Assembly (NCBI GenBank): GCA_009392075.1
Contig: VFHG01000201.1
Span: forward strand, 1-6,291
Reading direction: 5' to 3'
Source of the DNA: SAR202 cluster bacterium
Lineage (GTDB): Bacteria > Chloroflexota > Dehalococcoidia > UBA3495
DNA length: 6,291 nucleotides
Shown one piece after another: positions 1 to 6,276 of the stretch. Each line of letters begins with the position of its first letter. The stretch's first letter is position 1. A program made the translations under genes and the position numbers. Under the pieces are notes generated by a model. It was not told where the DNA came from. It saw only the letters and a program-made list of their open reading frames with translations, and searched no databases.

Positions 1-39
1 GGAGCCAGCGGGGTAGTCCCGTTTCCGCAGCAGTCGCAT
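1..39 (-). CDS. Possible 5' end of an unidentified gene, cut by the window edge
   Basis: An ATG at 37-39 on the minus strand opens 13 stop-free codons (MRLLRKRDYPAGS) that run off the left edge. A good Shine-Dalgarno match, GAGG at 47-50 within GTGAGGT, lies 7 bases upstream of the ATG, which is the main reason to take this start seriously. The reading direction matches the amidase, whose stop is 211 bases upstream, so it could be the next gene in the same direction. The peptide is too short to assign to any family. It could also be a chance start; the sequence to the left would settle this. Confidence 0.35.
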   Translation of the reverse strand, partial: MRLLRKRDYPAGS

Positions 40-250
40 GGCGGTACCTCACTTAAAGACTGGCTATGAAAATGGCTAGAATCGGTCCTCTTAGGATGGC
101 AACTACCGCTTCAGACCCATAGTTCGCCGAGTGAATCGTCGAGGAGAGGACAAGAGAAGGCCAGCCGTTGGTAGCCATTTCACGCGGCGGTATACTCAGT
201 GCTTTGGGTCTTGGCGCCTATCAACTCCCTGCACCCGATTCCTAGCCCGA
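40..250. other. Intergenic region downstream of the amidase, no confident feature
   Basis: This stretch separates the amidase stop from the possible next start at 39. I see no tRNA-like fold, no stem followed by a T-run that would make a factor-independent terminator for the amidase, and no convincing sigma-70 pair. Short open frames on the plus strand here (66-122, and one from 131 that runs into the amidase 3' end) have no family resemblance and are best treated as chance. Confidence 0.5.
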
Positions 251-1810
251 TCAGGAATGCACGCCGATGATATTGTCCCAGTCGGTCGACTGCTGGTAGG
301 CGTAAGCGGCTCTCATGAGTAGCGGGTCGTCGAAAAAGCGCCCGACGAGCTGAATGCTGACTGGGAGACCGGCTGACGACTTGCCCACGGGAAGGGCGAG
401 CGCTGGGTGGCCGGTGTAGTTGAAGGGCAGGGTGTTACGGGAGCCTTTCGAGTTCACCGTCGCTAGGTTGTCCTCGACGGCCTCGAGGTAGCTACCAGGG
501 GTGTGGTTCTTGGGCGCCGTCATGATACATGTGGGCATAACGAGCACGTCGACGTTGGCAAGCGCGGCGTCGTAGGCCTTGATGTAGGTGGGACGCACAT
601 TCTGGGCCTTGGCATACACGCGGCCGTGGTAGTTGCGACGGCTCATCTCCGAAGCGATAAGCGATAATTTGCTGCGTGGGGTGAGCACATCGGCTTGGGA
701 GGCCCACATCTTGTTGATGGCTGCGATGATTGAAGCTGGGTAATAGGTCCTGGTGAAGGCACCGAAGAACCCAGTTTTGAACACGGCAAGGGCCCCTTCG
801 CCCGTTAGCGCAGCCTGGGCCGCCCAGATGTCGTGATGCTCTGGGATGGATACTTTGGATACGTCAGCGCCCGCCTCTGAGAGGACGTCGACGGCCGTCA
901 TCACCAAGTCGCGCACATCGTCCTCAGCATCGTCAAAGCCCTCCCCGAGAACACCGATGCGCAGCCCTGATATGCCGTCGGTCAGACCCCCGAGTATGTC
1001 GATGGTAGTCGGGACGTCTCGCGTCTGGCGGGGATCGTAAGGGTCGTAACCCGCAGTGGCCTGGAGCGTAGCCGCCGCATCCTCTACGGTCCGGGTCATC
1101 GGGCCGGTGTAGTCGATGCTCTGGTCCGAGCCGAACCCGATCCCGAAGTGCGACAACAGTCCGAACGTGGGCTTATGTCCAACGATGCCGGAGTAAGCCG
1201 CAGGGATACGGATGGAGCCACCCTGGTCGCCGCCGAAGGAGATGTCCACCTCGCCGGCGGCCACGGCCGCGGCGGAGCCCGCGGAGGATCCGCCGGTCAC
1301 ATGATCGTGGTTATGGGGATTGAGAGGCCGGCCGTAGTCGCCGATGGCGCCGCCAGTACCGAATCCGCCACTCAGTCCGTTCATGACGTTCTTGCCGATG
1401 ATAGTACCCCCCTCCTTCAGCACGCGGGTGACGACAGTGGCGTCGAAGTCGGGAATGAAGCCCTCGAGGGCGAAAGATCCGAAGCTCATGGGTATACCCG
1501 CCACCGCGACGTGGTCCTTGTAGCTTACGGTCTTGCCGGCAAGCAGACCATCGTCCGACCCTTCGATCCGGCACTTCCACATCCAGGCGTTGAGCGGGTC
1601 TTCCTCTGGGCTCGGACGGTGCCCGGGCTCGCGGGCGGCGGAGACCATGGGAGGGTTGGCCTCTTCCAACCGGGCCTGGACGAAGGTGTCCAACTGATCC
1701 AACTGTTCTATAAGGTACTTCTGGTACTTGACGGCCTCATCGGGACCAAGATGAATCCCCAGATCCTTAGCCACGGCCACCACTTCATCGACGTCAGGTA
1801 CTGCGTACAT
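251..1810 (-). CDS. Amidase-signature (AS) family amidase, RhAmidase-like
   Basis: This 519-residue protein is a complete amidase-signature hydrolase, expected to hydrolyse a carboxamide to an acid and ammonia (or amine) in the cytoplasm; no signal peptide or membrane segment is seen. The Ser-cisSer-Lys triad can be read directly: Lys98 in SYKDHVAVAG, cis-Ser175 in GGSSAGSAAAVAAG, and nucleophile Ser199 in GGDQGGSIRIPAA. The 24-residue spacing between the serines is the family spacing. An N-terminal helical part (about 1-75) precedes the AS core (about 80-500), and the C-terminal block GHPALALPVG (467-476) is also typical. Length and the GGDQGGSIRIPAA version of the signature recall the Rhodococcus nitrile-pathway amidase group (about 520 residues), but no nitrile hydratase is present here, so the substrate is unknown. 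The ATG start is supported by GAGAGGG (1813-1819) ending 2 bases upstream. It lies downstream of, and in the same direction as, the peptide-type transporter genes, which suggests it processes an imported amide or peptide derivative. Confidence 0.93.
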   Translation of the reverse strand: MYAVPDVDEVVAVAKDLGIHLGPDEAVKYQKYLIEQLDQLDTFVQARLEEANPPMVSAAREPGHRPSPEEDPLNAWMWKCRIEGSDDGLLAGKTVSYKDHVAVAGIPMSFGSFALEGFIPDFDATVVTRVLKEGGTIIGKNVMNGLSGGFGTGGAIGDYGRPLNPHNHDHVTGGSSAGSAAAVAAGEVDISFGGDQGGSIRIPAAYSGIVGHKPTFGLLSHFGIGFGSDQSIDYTGPMTRTVEDAAATLQATAGYDPYDPRQTRDVPTTIDILGGLTDGISGLRIGVLGEGFDDAEDDVRDLVMTAVDVLSEAGADVSKVSIPEHHDIWAAQAALTGEGALAVFKTGFFGAFTRTYYPASIIAAINKMWASQADVLTPRSKLSLIASEMSRRNYHGRVYAKAQNVRPTYIKAYDAALANVDVLVMPTCIMTAPKNHTPGSYLEAVEDNLATVNSKGSRNTLPFNYTGHPALALPVGKSSAGLPVSIQLVGRFFDDPLLMRAAYAYQQSTDWDNIIGVHS

Positions 1811-1825
1811 GAGACCCTCTCTTAA

Positions 1826-1838
1826 TAATCGTAGATTA
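1826..1838. repeat. Short perfect inverted repeat just upstream of the amidase ribosome binding site
   Basis: TAATC-GTA-GATTA forms a perfect 5-3-5 dyad lying 6 bases upstream of the amidase Shine-Dalgarno sequence. It could be an operator half-site pair or a small leader hairpin. At this length it could also occur by chance, so the assignment is tentative. Confidence 0.25.
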
Positions 1839-1876
1839 GCAGGTTCGGCGGAATCTGAACCGAAATCTTTAATTTA

Positions 1877-1900
1877 CACCGGTCCCGGCCTGCTCCGGTG
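1877..1900. repeat. CACCGG/CCGGTG inverted repeat in the amidase leader
   Basis: CACCGG (1877-1882) and CCGGTG (1895-1900) are perfect inverted arms around a 12-base GC-rich spacer. If the promoter candidate at 1910-1939 is real, the dyad falls in the 5' leader of the amidase transcript close to the start of transcription, where an operator or leader stem could sit. There is no T-run after it in the minus-strand direction, so it is not a terminator or a simple attenuator. Confidence 0.3.
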
Positions 1901-1909
1901 GAAAAAAGG

Positions 1910-1939
1910 AGAGTACTGCTACCGTTGGAAGCCTGTCAA
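1910..1939 (-). promoter_or_regulatory. Candidate sigma-70 promoter for the amidase
   Basis: On the minus strand a perfect TTGACA (1934-1939) is followed after 18 bases by TACTCT (1910-1915), which matches the -10 consensus at three of six positions. Transcription would start near 1903 and leave a leader of roughly 90 bases before the amidase ATG. The perfect -35 is the strong part and the -10 is weak. The 531-base gap after the permease gene makes a separate amidase promoter plausible. The site lies just outside the readable part of the DUF336-like remnant. Confidence 0.35.
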
Positions 1940-1972
1940 CCGTCATCTCCACGGTCTTCAGATGCTATTTTG

Positions 1973-2306
1973 AACGGCTTTGGTACGAGTCTCATAGACG
2001 ACTATGAGCCGCCCAAGGCCGCGTTCGGTAGTGTCGGTCGTCACTCGCAGGCACTCGGTGCGTAAGGTGTACACCTCCGGCGTCTTGGGCATCAACAGCG
2101 GGCACTGGGGCCGGAACATGTCCAACATCGGCAGGAGCGTCAGCGAGAACGGCGACCCGATGGTCACCTATGGATAGGGCGGCGTTGTCATCATCAAAGA
2201 CGGCGCCATCCTAGGCGGCATCGGCGTTGGCGGGATACGCGGACACAACGCCGATGAAGACCTGGCCAAGATCGGGTTGCAGGCCATGGGCCTATCGCCC
2301 AGTTAA
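1973..2306 (+). pseudogene. Decayed C-terminal remnant of a GlcG/HbpS-like (DUF336) protein
   Basis: Plus-strand translation of 2064-2306 gives a stretch with the layout of the heme-binding HbpS/GlcG (DUF336) family: KVYTSGVLG, then NGDPMVTYG, an in-frame TAG at 2175-2177, then GGVVIIKDGAILGGIGVGG, then DEDLAKIGLQAMGL before TAA at 2304-2306. The family pattern in this part is KAYTA..., (V/I)T(F/Y)GGG(V/I)P, dG.v.GgiGvSG and a final DeevA.aGl. Upstream, the match continues in a different frame (1985-2062: TSLIDDYEPPK, then GSVGRHSQALG), so a frameshift lies near 2057-2066. About 35-40 N-terminal residues are not recognisable and no start is seen. The remnant is antisense to its neighbours, tail-to-tail with the permease (35 bases apart). 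HbpS relatives bind heme or act as small-ligand sensors; this copy should not make a functional protein. The family call rests on remembered motif patterns, not a search. Confidence 0.7.
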
Positions 2307-2341
2307 ACTTGGCTCCGTGTGACCTTGTTCTCAGTTGAGCG

Positions 2342-3382
2342 TTATAGGACCTGGCGGAGCCTTGGGTCCAGCTTGTCCCGTAGCCAGTCGCCGAATAGGT
2401 TCAGCGACATCACGGTGAGCATTATCGCCAAACCAGGGAAGGTGGAGATCCACCAGAATCCGGCTAGCCGATCACGTCCATCCGCTACCATGGAACCCCA
2501 AGCCGCGGTGGGCGGGGGGACACCAGCCCCCAGGAAGCTCAACACAGATTCCAGAAGGATAACAATACCGATCTGCAGCGTGGCCACTACGATAAGAGTG
2601 TTGATGGTACCTGGGAAGATATGGACGAAGAGTATCCTCAGTGTCGAGGCCCCGGACACCTTGGCCAACGCCACATAGTCTTGCGTCTTTAGCTGCAACA
2701 CTTCGCCACGGATCTGACGGGCGAAACGCGGCCAAATAAAAAGGCAAAGCACGGTTACTATGATCGAGAAGGACTGACCCAGGGTCACCACAAGGACCAA
2801 GGCAACCAAGATCAGAGGCAGGGAGAGCATGACATCGACGAACCGCATGATCAGTTCGTCCACCCAGCCTCCGTACCAACCGGCGACCAGTCCCAGGGTC
2901 ACCCCGAGGGTGCCACCGACACCCAGGGTCACCACAGCCACTACCAGAGATATGCGGGCGCCGTAGATCACGCGGGACAATAGGTCCCTGCCCAACTGGT
3001 CGGTGCCCAGCAGGTATTTGGTGCTGCCGCCGCCTGCGATCTCAACTTCTACCGTATCGCCTACGGCGGCTTGCGGGTCTATCTCCTGGGCGTTCCTCAG
3101 GGTTATCAACCTTCCTTGTTCTTCCAAGGCGACGCTGTCTGCAACTGTTTTTAGCGCGCTTTCAGGGCCGGACCAGAAGGGCGGCTGATTACGCTCCCTC
3201 AGGTTGCCCCGGTCTGGGTCGTGGGGAGCGACCCAGGGCGCTGCGATGCCCGAAACAAGCACCAAAGAGAGCAGAAAGACCGGCACTATGGGCCATACGC
3301 GTAATGCGCGCCAGATACCTGGCAAGCTGATGAGCCGTGGCTTTGGGGGTGCGAGGATATCTGTGGTTTCTTGGGATGCCAT
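2342..3382 (-). CDS. ABC transporter permease, DppC/OppC type
   Basis: This 346-residue inner-membrane protein is one of the two pore-forming subunits of a peptide/nickel-class ABC importer. It has a cytoplasmic N-terminal tail, a first membrane segment at about 32-50, the family hallmark LLGTDQLGRDLLSRV (124-138), then further segments at about 145-170, 182-203, 205-220, 258-285 and 312-332. The ATPase-contacting EAA-type loop is at 236-258 (YVALAKVSGAS...ILFVHIFPG). It is some 45-50 residues longer than usual (about 290-300), because of an extra segment at about 71-116 in the loop between the first membrane segment and the LLGTD motif. The ATG start has AGGAG (3393-3397) 10 bases upstream, and the gene begins 20 bases after the DppB-type stop, so the two are surely co-transcribed and form a heterodimer. 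No ATPase gene follows. Confidence 0.93.
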   Translation of the reverse strand: MASQETTDILAPPKPRLISLPGIWRALRVWPIVPVFLLSLVLVSGIAAPWVAPHDPDRGNLRERNQPPFWSGPESALKTVADSVALEEQGRLITLRNAQEIDPQAAVGDTVEVEIAGGGSTKYLLGTDQLGRDLLSRVIYGARISLVVAVVTLGVGGTLGVTLGLVAGWYGGWVDELIMRFVDVMLSLPLILVALVLVVTLGQSFSIIVTVLCLFIWPRFARQIRGEVLQLKTQDYVALAKVSGASTLRILFVHIFPGTINTLIVVATLQIGIVILLESVLSFLGAGVPPPTAAWGSMVADGRDRLAGFWWISTFPGLAIMLTVMSLNLFGDWLRDKLDPRLRQVL

Positions 3383-3402
3383 CTGCTCTTCGCTCCTGGA
3401 CC

Positions 3403-4320
3403 TTATGTGTAACGAATACGTGGGTCTATCACCGCGTATAGGACGTCTACCAGGAAGGACGCGGTCACGTACAAGAGAGTGAACACGATGACTACCGCCT
3501 GGAGGAGGGCATAATCAAGGCCGAACAAAGCGTCCACGGCAAGTTTGCCGAGTCCGGGCCAGGCGAACACAGTCTCCGTAACCAGGGAGCCAGTAACCAG
3601 TGCCCCAAGAGTAACGCCCGCAAAGGTCAACGCCGGTATAACGGCGTTTCGCAAGGCGTGCTTAAGGATGATAGTTCTGCTGGGCACTCCTTTGGCGCGG
3701 GCCAATTTGATGTACTCGGAGTCCAGCACGTCTAGCATCGCCGAGCGAATCAACCTCAAGTTGGCAGCCGCATAGAACCAGCCCAGCGTGATGGCTGGGA
3801 GAATTACGCCCCGTGGGTCTTCACGGCCGAACGGTGGTAACCAGCCCAGGTGCACTGAGAAGAAGAACATCAGCATTATTCCCAGCCAGAAAGGCGGCGC
3901 CGATTGACCGACGAGAGCCACGGCCCTGCCGAACTGGTCGACAAGGCTGCCTCTCTTGACCGCCGATATGATGCCCAGCGGAACGCCGATCAGCAGAGAT
4001 AGCGCGAACGAGGCCGTTGCTAGCTGAAGAGTGGCGGGAAGATGTTCCAGCACGATGTGCATGGCGGGCCGCCCCTGTTGGATCGACTCGCCGAATTCTC
4101 CCCGTATTGCGTCTTTGATGAATATCCCATACTGCTGGTAATAGGGCTTGTTCAGTCCCAGGGCCTCCCCCAACCGGTCCCAGTCCTCCATAGTGGAGTA
4201 GTCATCAAGCAGGAGGGCGCGAGGATCCCCGGCGGCCCTGCTCATGATGAAGATCACGAGTGAGACGACGATAACAGTAACGATGGCTACTAAGAAGCGG
4301 CGCACCAAGAACTTCTGCAT
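3403..4320 (-). CDS. ABC transporter permease, DppB/OppB type
   Basis: This 305-residue inner-membrane protein is the partner of the DppC-type permease. It starts with the family's usual short basic stretch and first membrane segment (MQKFLVRRFLVAIVTVIVVSLVIFIM, read here as residues 1-10 and 11-26). An extracytoplasmic region follows, with LGLNKPYYQQYG (54-65) and GEFGESI (74-80), typical of the family. Further membrane segments lie at about 97-120, 133-158, 172-190, 225-250 and 270-297. The EAA loop is at 202-230 (EYIKLARAKGVPSRTIILKH and the following residues to IPA), and the C-terminus ends in DPRIRY as in relatives. The open frame extends upstream to a TTG at 4378-4380, but that codon has no ribosome binding site and lies inside a strong hairpin. 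The ATG at 4318-4320 fits the family N-terminus and has GGAG (4331-4334) upstream. Confidence 0.93.
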   Translation of the reverse strand: MQKFLVRRFLVAIVTVIVVSLVIFIMSRAAGDPRALLLDDYSTMEDWDRLGEALGLNKPYYQQYGIFIKDAIRGEFGESIQQGRPAMHIVLEHLPATLQLATASFALSLLIGVPLGIISAVKRGSLVDQFGRAVALVGQSAPPFWLGIMLMFFFSVHLGWLPPFGREDPRGVILPAITLGWFYAAANLRLIRSAMLDVLDSEYIKLARAKGVPSRTIILKHALRNAVIPALTFAGVTLGALVTGSLVTETVFAWPGLGKLAVDALFGLDYALLQAVVIVFTLLYVTASFLVDVLYAVIDPRIRYT

Positions 4321-4330
4321 GCCCTTACAT

Positions 4331-4334
4331 CTCC
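4331..4334 (-). promoter_or_regulatory. Ribosome binding site that decides the DppB-type start
   Basis: GGAG on the minus strand sits 10 bases before the ATG at 4318-4320; a weaker AAGG (4323-4326) is closer. The alternative TTG start 60 bases upstream has no purine-rich motif before it. This supports the 305-residue product over a 325-residue one. Confidence 0.55.
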
Positions 4335-4375
4335 AATCGAAGGCCGTCGATATCTGGTCGACCCAGAGGTGAATG

Positions 4376-4417
4376 TCCAAGCCGGACGCACACCGTCAGA
4401 AATGCGCCCGGCTTGGA
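4376..4417 (-). other. Strong intercistronic stem-loop between binding protein and permease genes
   Basis: TCCAAGCCGG (4376-4385) and CCGGCTTGGA (4408-4417) are perfect inverted 10-base arms. Inside them CGCA (4387-4390) pairs with TGCG (4403-4406), leaving a 12-base loop. The single position between the two stems (4386/4407) is A/C on the plus strand but G-U in minus-strand RNA, so the transcript can form 15 continuous pairs. No T-run follows, so it is not a classic factor-independent terminator. In transporter operons, stem-loops placed after the binding-protein gene are known to protect its mRNA from 3' exonucleases and raise its level over the permeases; that role here is inferred. The stem ends 55 bases before the permease ATG. 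Confidence 0.8.
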
Positions 4418-4431
4418 GGTTGTCGCCGTCC

Positions 4432-4449
4432 TAGGGCTTCTCGGCCCTA
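4432..4449 (-). other. Small stem-loop after the binding-protein stop codon
   Basis: TAGGGC (4432-4437) and GCCCTA (4444-4449) form a perfect 6-base stem with a 6-base loop, and one further G-U pair is possible at the base in minus-strand RNA. It begins 12 bases after the binding-protein stop and is 14 bases before the larger stem-loop at 4376-4417. There is no T-run after it. It probably acts together with the larger hairpin as an mRNA end-protecting or partial-termination signal. Confidence 0.55.
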
Positions 4450-4461
4450 ATTGCTATGGTC

Positions 4462-6276
4462 CTACCGGTGCTTGATGTACTCGTACCCATTGATGTTTCT
4501 GAGGTCCGTGAATTTAATATCAGCCTTCCATTCCTCGATGCGCGGACCCACCGGCCATACAGCGCCAACGCTGTAGAGCCCAATGTAGGTGAGTGCATTG
4601 TTGAAGAGCCAATTGCCCAACTCCGATTCCAGTCGCACCAAGTCCACCGGGTCTACGGCCGCGCTGATCCTGGGCATGATGTCTTCCATCCAAGGGTGGC
4701 TCGCGCCAGCATTCCAGGCTGCGTTCTCGGTGATCAGCGTCTGAGCTCCGACCGTTACGATTCGGGCGCCAGCGGCGTGGCAGGTGGCCCCCTGGTATGT
4801 GCGGGCGACCATTGTGGGCCGCAAAGTGGAATAGGGGAGACTCTGCAACTTTACGTTTAGCCCTATGTCGCCCCACATCTGCGCTATCGCACCGCACGCC
4901 TCCACTTCAGCGGGAGCGCCGCGCAACGATGGTGTGAGCGTGATGTCGAAACCGTCGGGGTAGCCGGCCTCGGAGAGAAGCTGCTTGGCACGTTCTGGGT
5001 TGTATTCCCAGTCGCCATCGATCTGCGATCCGTGGTTGCCCCAGAACCAGAGTTTGATCGGGTCGGCAAACCCTCTGAGCAGGGTCTCGATGATGGTATC
5101 CCGGTCGACGGAGATGGCCAGGGCTTGCCGTATCTTGCGGGCGTTCTCCCACTCTGGGGAGTCTGTATGCCAATCGCTGGAGATCCACGGCACCTCGGGA
5201 TCGTAGGACGCCCGGTTTTCGGTGTCGGGTTTAGAGGCTTCCGTATAGTAGCCTCCGTATAAGTTGATGGCGTAGTCGATCGCGTTGGACACCGATAGCA
5301 ACTTCGCCCCTTCCACTTTTTCGATCTCTGGGATGGAGTCGAAGGCCATCAGGAATGTGTCTATCGTGCCGGTCTGGAATCCGGCGATACGGGACGACTC
5401 TTCCGGAATCTCTCGGAAGATCAGCTCTGCGAAGGCCGGCGTCTGACGCCAATGGTCTTCAACCGCCGCCATGCGCCAGAACTCGTTTTCTCGGTGCTCT
5501 TCCATCGACCAAGGTCCGGTGCCGGAGATGTCACGGTTGGCTGCTTCAACACCGATCTCATCAGACTGGGCTTTGCTCACTACCCAGTTGGAGGAGCCGG
5601 AAGGAGTTTTTGCCAACCAGTTCTCTAATGTCACGAGCTCTGAGATCGCTATGCCGGTGTTCACTTCAATGGTGTAGTCGTCGACCTCGGTGACACTGCC
5701 GCCTTCAGCCGTCCAGAAGCCTTTGAAGTCTGGGGTCCTGGCATGCAATGGATTGACACCCCATCCTTCCACGTAGGAATAGATCACATCTGCGGCGGTC
5801 ATCTCGCCGTAGCCCTTGTGGAACTCAACCCCCTTTATGAGTTTGAAAGTCCAGGTCTTGAAATCCTCTGAGATGCTCCAGGACTCGGCTAGCCAGCCTT
5901 CAACCTCTTTGTTGATGTTGATGGTCACTAGCCCTTCGCTGATGGGAGCCGTCTGCTGAACGAAAAGGGCAGGGTTAACGGCCAATGAGGGGTGCCCTTG
6001 GAACGTTCCCAATTCCTTTTGGCCCACTGAGAGGGTGCCTGCGGGCTTGACCTTGGCTGCCGGCGCCTTAGCCGCCGCCGGTGTAGCAGTAGGCGCTGCC
6101 ATCGTAACTCCTGCTACTTTAACTGGCGCTTTCGACTCAGCTTTCGGCGCAGCAGCTTTCGGCGCAGCTGCTTGAGGTGCCTCCGTTGCCGACGATCCGC
6201 ACGCTACTAGAAACAGTAGCGACAGCATCAAGGACGAAAATAGAATGAAACCAGGCTTTTTGAACCGATCGAACAT
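4462..6276 (-). CDS. Extracytoplasmic solute-binding lipoprotein, family 5 (peptide/nickel class)
   Basis: This 604-residue protein is the substrate-capturing subunit of the ABC importer encoded downstream. A lipoprotein signal peptide (basic start, hydrophobic 10-25) ends in the lipobox LVAC with Cys26 as the lipidation site. Residues 27-80 are a low-complexity Ala/Pro/Lys/Thr linker that should hold the domain away from the membrane. The SBP_bac_5-type domain follows from about 81 to the end, with typical blocks: LAESWSISEDFKTWTFKL (129-146) and GVEFHKG (149-155); ADVIYSY (162-168); GTGPW (252-256); RQALAISVDRDTIIETLLRG (383-402); PERAKQLLSEAGYPDGFDI (427-445); and MWGDIGLNVKL (467-477). 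The family binds oligopeptides, nickel chelates and other solutes; the ligand cannot be inferred from these motifs. The ATG has GGAG (6280-6283) 3 bases upstream and GGAGG (6287-6291) 10 bases upstream. Any promoter is beyond the right edge. It is the first gene of the visible operon. Confidence 0.93.
   Translation of the reverse strand: MFDRFKKPGFILFSSLMLSLLFLVACGSSATEAPQAAAPKAAAPKAESKAPVKVAGVTMAAPTATPAAAKAPAAKVKPAGTLSVGQKELGTFQGHPSLAVNPALFVQQTAPISEGLVTININKEVEGWLAESWSISEDFKTWTFKLIKGVEFHKGYGEMTAADVIYSYVEGWGVNPLHARTPDFKGFWTAEGGSVTEVDDYTIEVNTGIAISELVTLENWLAKTPSGSSNWVVSKAQSDEIGVEAANRDISGTGPWSMEEHRENEFWRMAAVEDHWRQTPAFAELIFREIPEESSRIAGFQTGTIDTFLMAFDSIPEIEKVEGAKLLSVSNAIDYAINLYGGYYTEASKPDTENRASYDPEVPWISSDWHTDSPEWENARKIRQALAISVDRDTIIETLLRGFADPIKLWFWGNHGSQIDGDWEYNPERAKQLLSEAGYPDGFDITLTPSLRGAPAEVEACGAIAQMWGDIGLNVKLQSLPYSTLRPTMVARTYQGATCHAAGARIVTVGAQTLITENAAWNAGASHPWMEDIMPRISAAVDPVDLVRLESELGNWLFNNALTYIGLYSVGAVWPVGPRIEEWKADIKFTDLRNINGYEYIKHR
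6140..6169 (-). repeat. 15-base tandem duplication in the lipoprotein linker
   Basis: Two adjacent 15-base units (6140-6154 and 6155-6169) differ only at their last base and encode successive Ala/Pro/Lys pentapeptides (AAPKA-like, residues about 36-45). A partial, diverged copy lies just to the left (about 6125-6130). The reading frame is kept, so unit gain or loss would only change the linker length. Confidence 0.7.

Noticed and set aside
131..322. A 63-codon plus-strand open frame running into the amidase 3' end
   Set aside because: It overlaps conserved amidase sequence antisense and has no ribosome binding site or family resemblance.
1148..1825. A 225-codon plus-strand open frame opposite the amidase
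   Set aside because: It lies antisense to a gene with a complete catalytic triad, its composition is typical of a shadow of a high-GC gene, and no family motif is seen.
1958..2167. A 69-codon minus-strand open frame in the gap before the amidase
   Set aside because: The opposite strand explains this region better as a DUF336-like remnant; the minus-strand peptide has no motif and no good ribosome binding site.
2330..2339. CTCA-GT-TGAG palindrome after the DppC-type stop as a terminator
   Set aside because: The arms are only 4 bases with a 2-base loop and no T-run on either side.
4378..4380. TTG as the start of the DppB-type permease, giving 325 residues
   Set aside because: It lacks a ribosome binding site, lies in a strong hairpin, and the extra 20 residues do not look like the family's N-terminus; the ATG at 4318-4320 fits better.
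4376..4449. The two intercistronic hairpins as a factor-independent terminator
   Set aside because: No T-run follows either stem on either strand, and the downstream permease genes need read-through.
4456..4860. A 134-codon plus-strand open frame opposite the binding-protein 3' end
   Set aside because: It is fully antisense to well-supported family 5 binding-protein sequence and shows no recognisable domain.
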